Position numbers and translations under genes: made by a program. Below are positions 6,030 to 6,463 of a stretch of 6,463 bases of DNA, one piece after another. Each line of letters begins with the position of its first letter. Position 1 is the stretch's first letter. The DNA comes from Pseudolysinimonas_A sp044239695 (GTDB taxonomy: Bacteria; Actinomycetota; Actinomycetes; Actinomycetales; Microbacteriaceae): the NCBI RefSeq assembly GCF_044239695.1, contig NZ_JBIIAW010000133.1, forward strand, positions 1 through 6,463, in the 5' to 3' direction. The notes under the pieces were generated by a model. The model saw only the letters and a list, made by a program, of their open reading frames with translations, was not told the origin of the DNA and did not search any database.

Positions 6030-6035
6030 AGCCTA
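6030..6035 (-). promoter_or_regulatory. Possible internal -10 element giving a leaderless sufE transcript
   Basis: TAGGCT on the minus strand lies in the 26-nt gap between sulfurtransferase and SufE, exactly 7 nt before the SufE GTG. This is the same geometry as in front of DUF3000. The -35 region would fall around the end of the sulfurtransferase gene and is poor: only GAC of TTGACA is matched, at 16- or 19-nt spacing. Confidence 0.35.
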
Positions 6036-6048
6036 CTTCGACGCGCGA

Positions 6049-6463
6049 CTACGTCGTCGGGATGGCACCGGGCTCGGTGCCCTTCACGATCGGCACGCGC
6101 ACGGCGCTGCCCCACTCGGTCCACGACCCGTCGTAGTTGCGCACGTTCTCGAAGCCGAGGAGGTGCTGCAGCACGAACCAGGTGTGGCTCGACCGCTCGC
6201 CGATGCGGCAGTACGCGATGACCTCGTCGCCGTCCGTCAGCCCAGCGCCGTCGCGGTAGATCGCGTTCAGCTCGTCGAGCGGCTTGAACGTGCCGTCTTC
6301 GGCGACCGCCTTCGCCCACGGCACGCTCTGCGCACTCGGGATGTGGCCGGCGCGGAGCGTGCCCTCCTCCGGATAGGCGGGGGCGGTCGTGCGCTCGCCC
6401 GAGTACTCCTCCGGGGAGCGCACGTCGATCAGCGGGTTGCCGCGATGGGCGAGCACGTCCTCC
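6049..6463 (-). CDS. sseA: SseA-like thiosulfate sulfurtransferase, C-terminal rhodanese domain (partial)
   Basis: The last ~137 residues of a rhodanese are visible; the frame stays open through the right edge (Glu-Asp before the internal GTG at 6456), so the N-terminal part is missing. The fragment holds the active C-terminal domain: LIDVRSPEEYSG, the AGHIPSA turn, and the catalytic cysteine (codon 6208-6210) in the loop CRIGERSSHTW. A CRxGxR-type loop points to a thiosulfate sulfurtransferase rather than a mercaptopyruvate sulfurtransferase, which usually has CGSGVT. The end, YDGSWTEWGS, is typical of SseA-like two-domain enzymes. It would move sulfane sulfur from thiosulfate to an acceptor such as cyanide or a protein cysteine. 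The GTG at 6456 is an internal codon, not the start. SufE follows after 26 nt, so the two are likely co-transcribed. Confidence 0.9.
   Translation of the reverse strand, partial: EDVLAHRGNPLIDVRSPEEYSGERTTAPAYPEEGTLRAGHIPSAQSVPWAKAVAEDGTFKPLDELNAIYRDGAGLTDGDEVIAYCRIGERSSHTWFVLQHLLGFENVRNYDGSWTEWGSAVRVPIVKGTEPGAIPTT

Noticed and set aside
1..6463. Search for a defence, toxin-antitoxin, biosynthetic or mobile system
   Set aside because: All supported genes fall into known housekeeping or metabolic families apart from DUF3000. There are no transposase, integrase, repeat array or compositional breaks visible.

Overview
The window is GC-rich, densely packed bacterial chromosome. It starts with GTG or ATG, codes with G/C at third positions, and carries TANNNT-type -10 hexamers. 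The gene families (a DUF3000 protein next to an HRDC-type RNase D, an SseA-like rhodanese next to a SufE-like protein, and a stand-alone RibD C-terminal reductase) point to an actinobacterium. A member of Micrococcales such as Microbacteriaceae is my best guess; that placement is inference from style and gene content. I see no mobile element, tRNA, rRNA, CRISPR array or phage gene.

Left part, minus strand (1-3617). Reading in the direction of transcription, the order is DUF3000 protein, RNase D, an 80-nt gap with a promoter-like site, a FadA-type thiolase, then the start of a FadB-type multifunctional beta-oxidation protein that runs off the left edge. DUF3000 and RNase D overlap by 8 nt, and thiolase and FadB overlap by 4 nt (ATGA), so each pair is probably translationally coupled. 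FadA and FadB together would form the trifunctional complex that carries out the last steps of fatty-acid beta-oxidation.

Middle (3618-4885). A 92-bp divergent intergenic region separates DUF3000 from a plus-strand alpha/beta-hydrolase with an N-terminal membrane segment and a complete Ser-Asp-His triad. This region holds two oppositely oriented -10-like hexamers that share two base pairs. The minus-strand one sits exactly where a leaderless DUF3000 mRNA would be expected.

Right part, minus strand (4887-6463). The transcription order is an SseA-like thiosulfate sulfurtransferase (its N-terminal part lies beyond the right edge), a SufE-like sulfur-acceptor protein, and a RibD-C-type pyrimidine reductase without a deaminase domain. 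The sulfurtransferase/SufE pair suggests persulfide sulfur handling for Fe-S cluster assembly. The reductase is coupled to SufE by a 4-nt GTGA overlap and ends one base from the hydrolase stop codon, so the two transcripts converge.

The window is mostly ordinary core metabolism. The points most worth a second look are two genes with leaderless-start geometry (DUF3000 and SufE), the overlapping divergent -10 elements within a dyad, and a perfect 20-bp palindrome inside the RNase D reading frame. I found no convincing undescribed multi-gene system.
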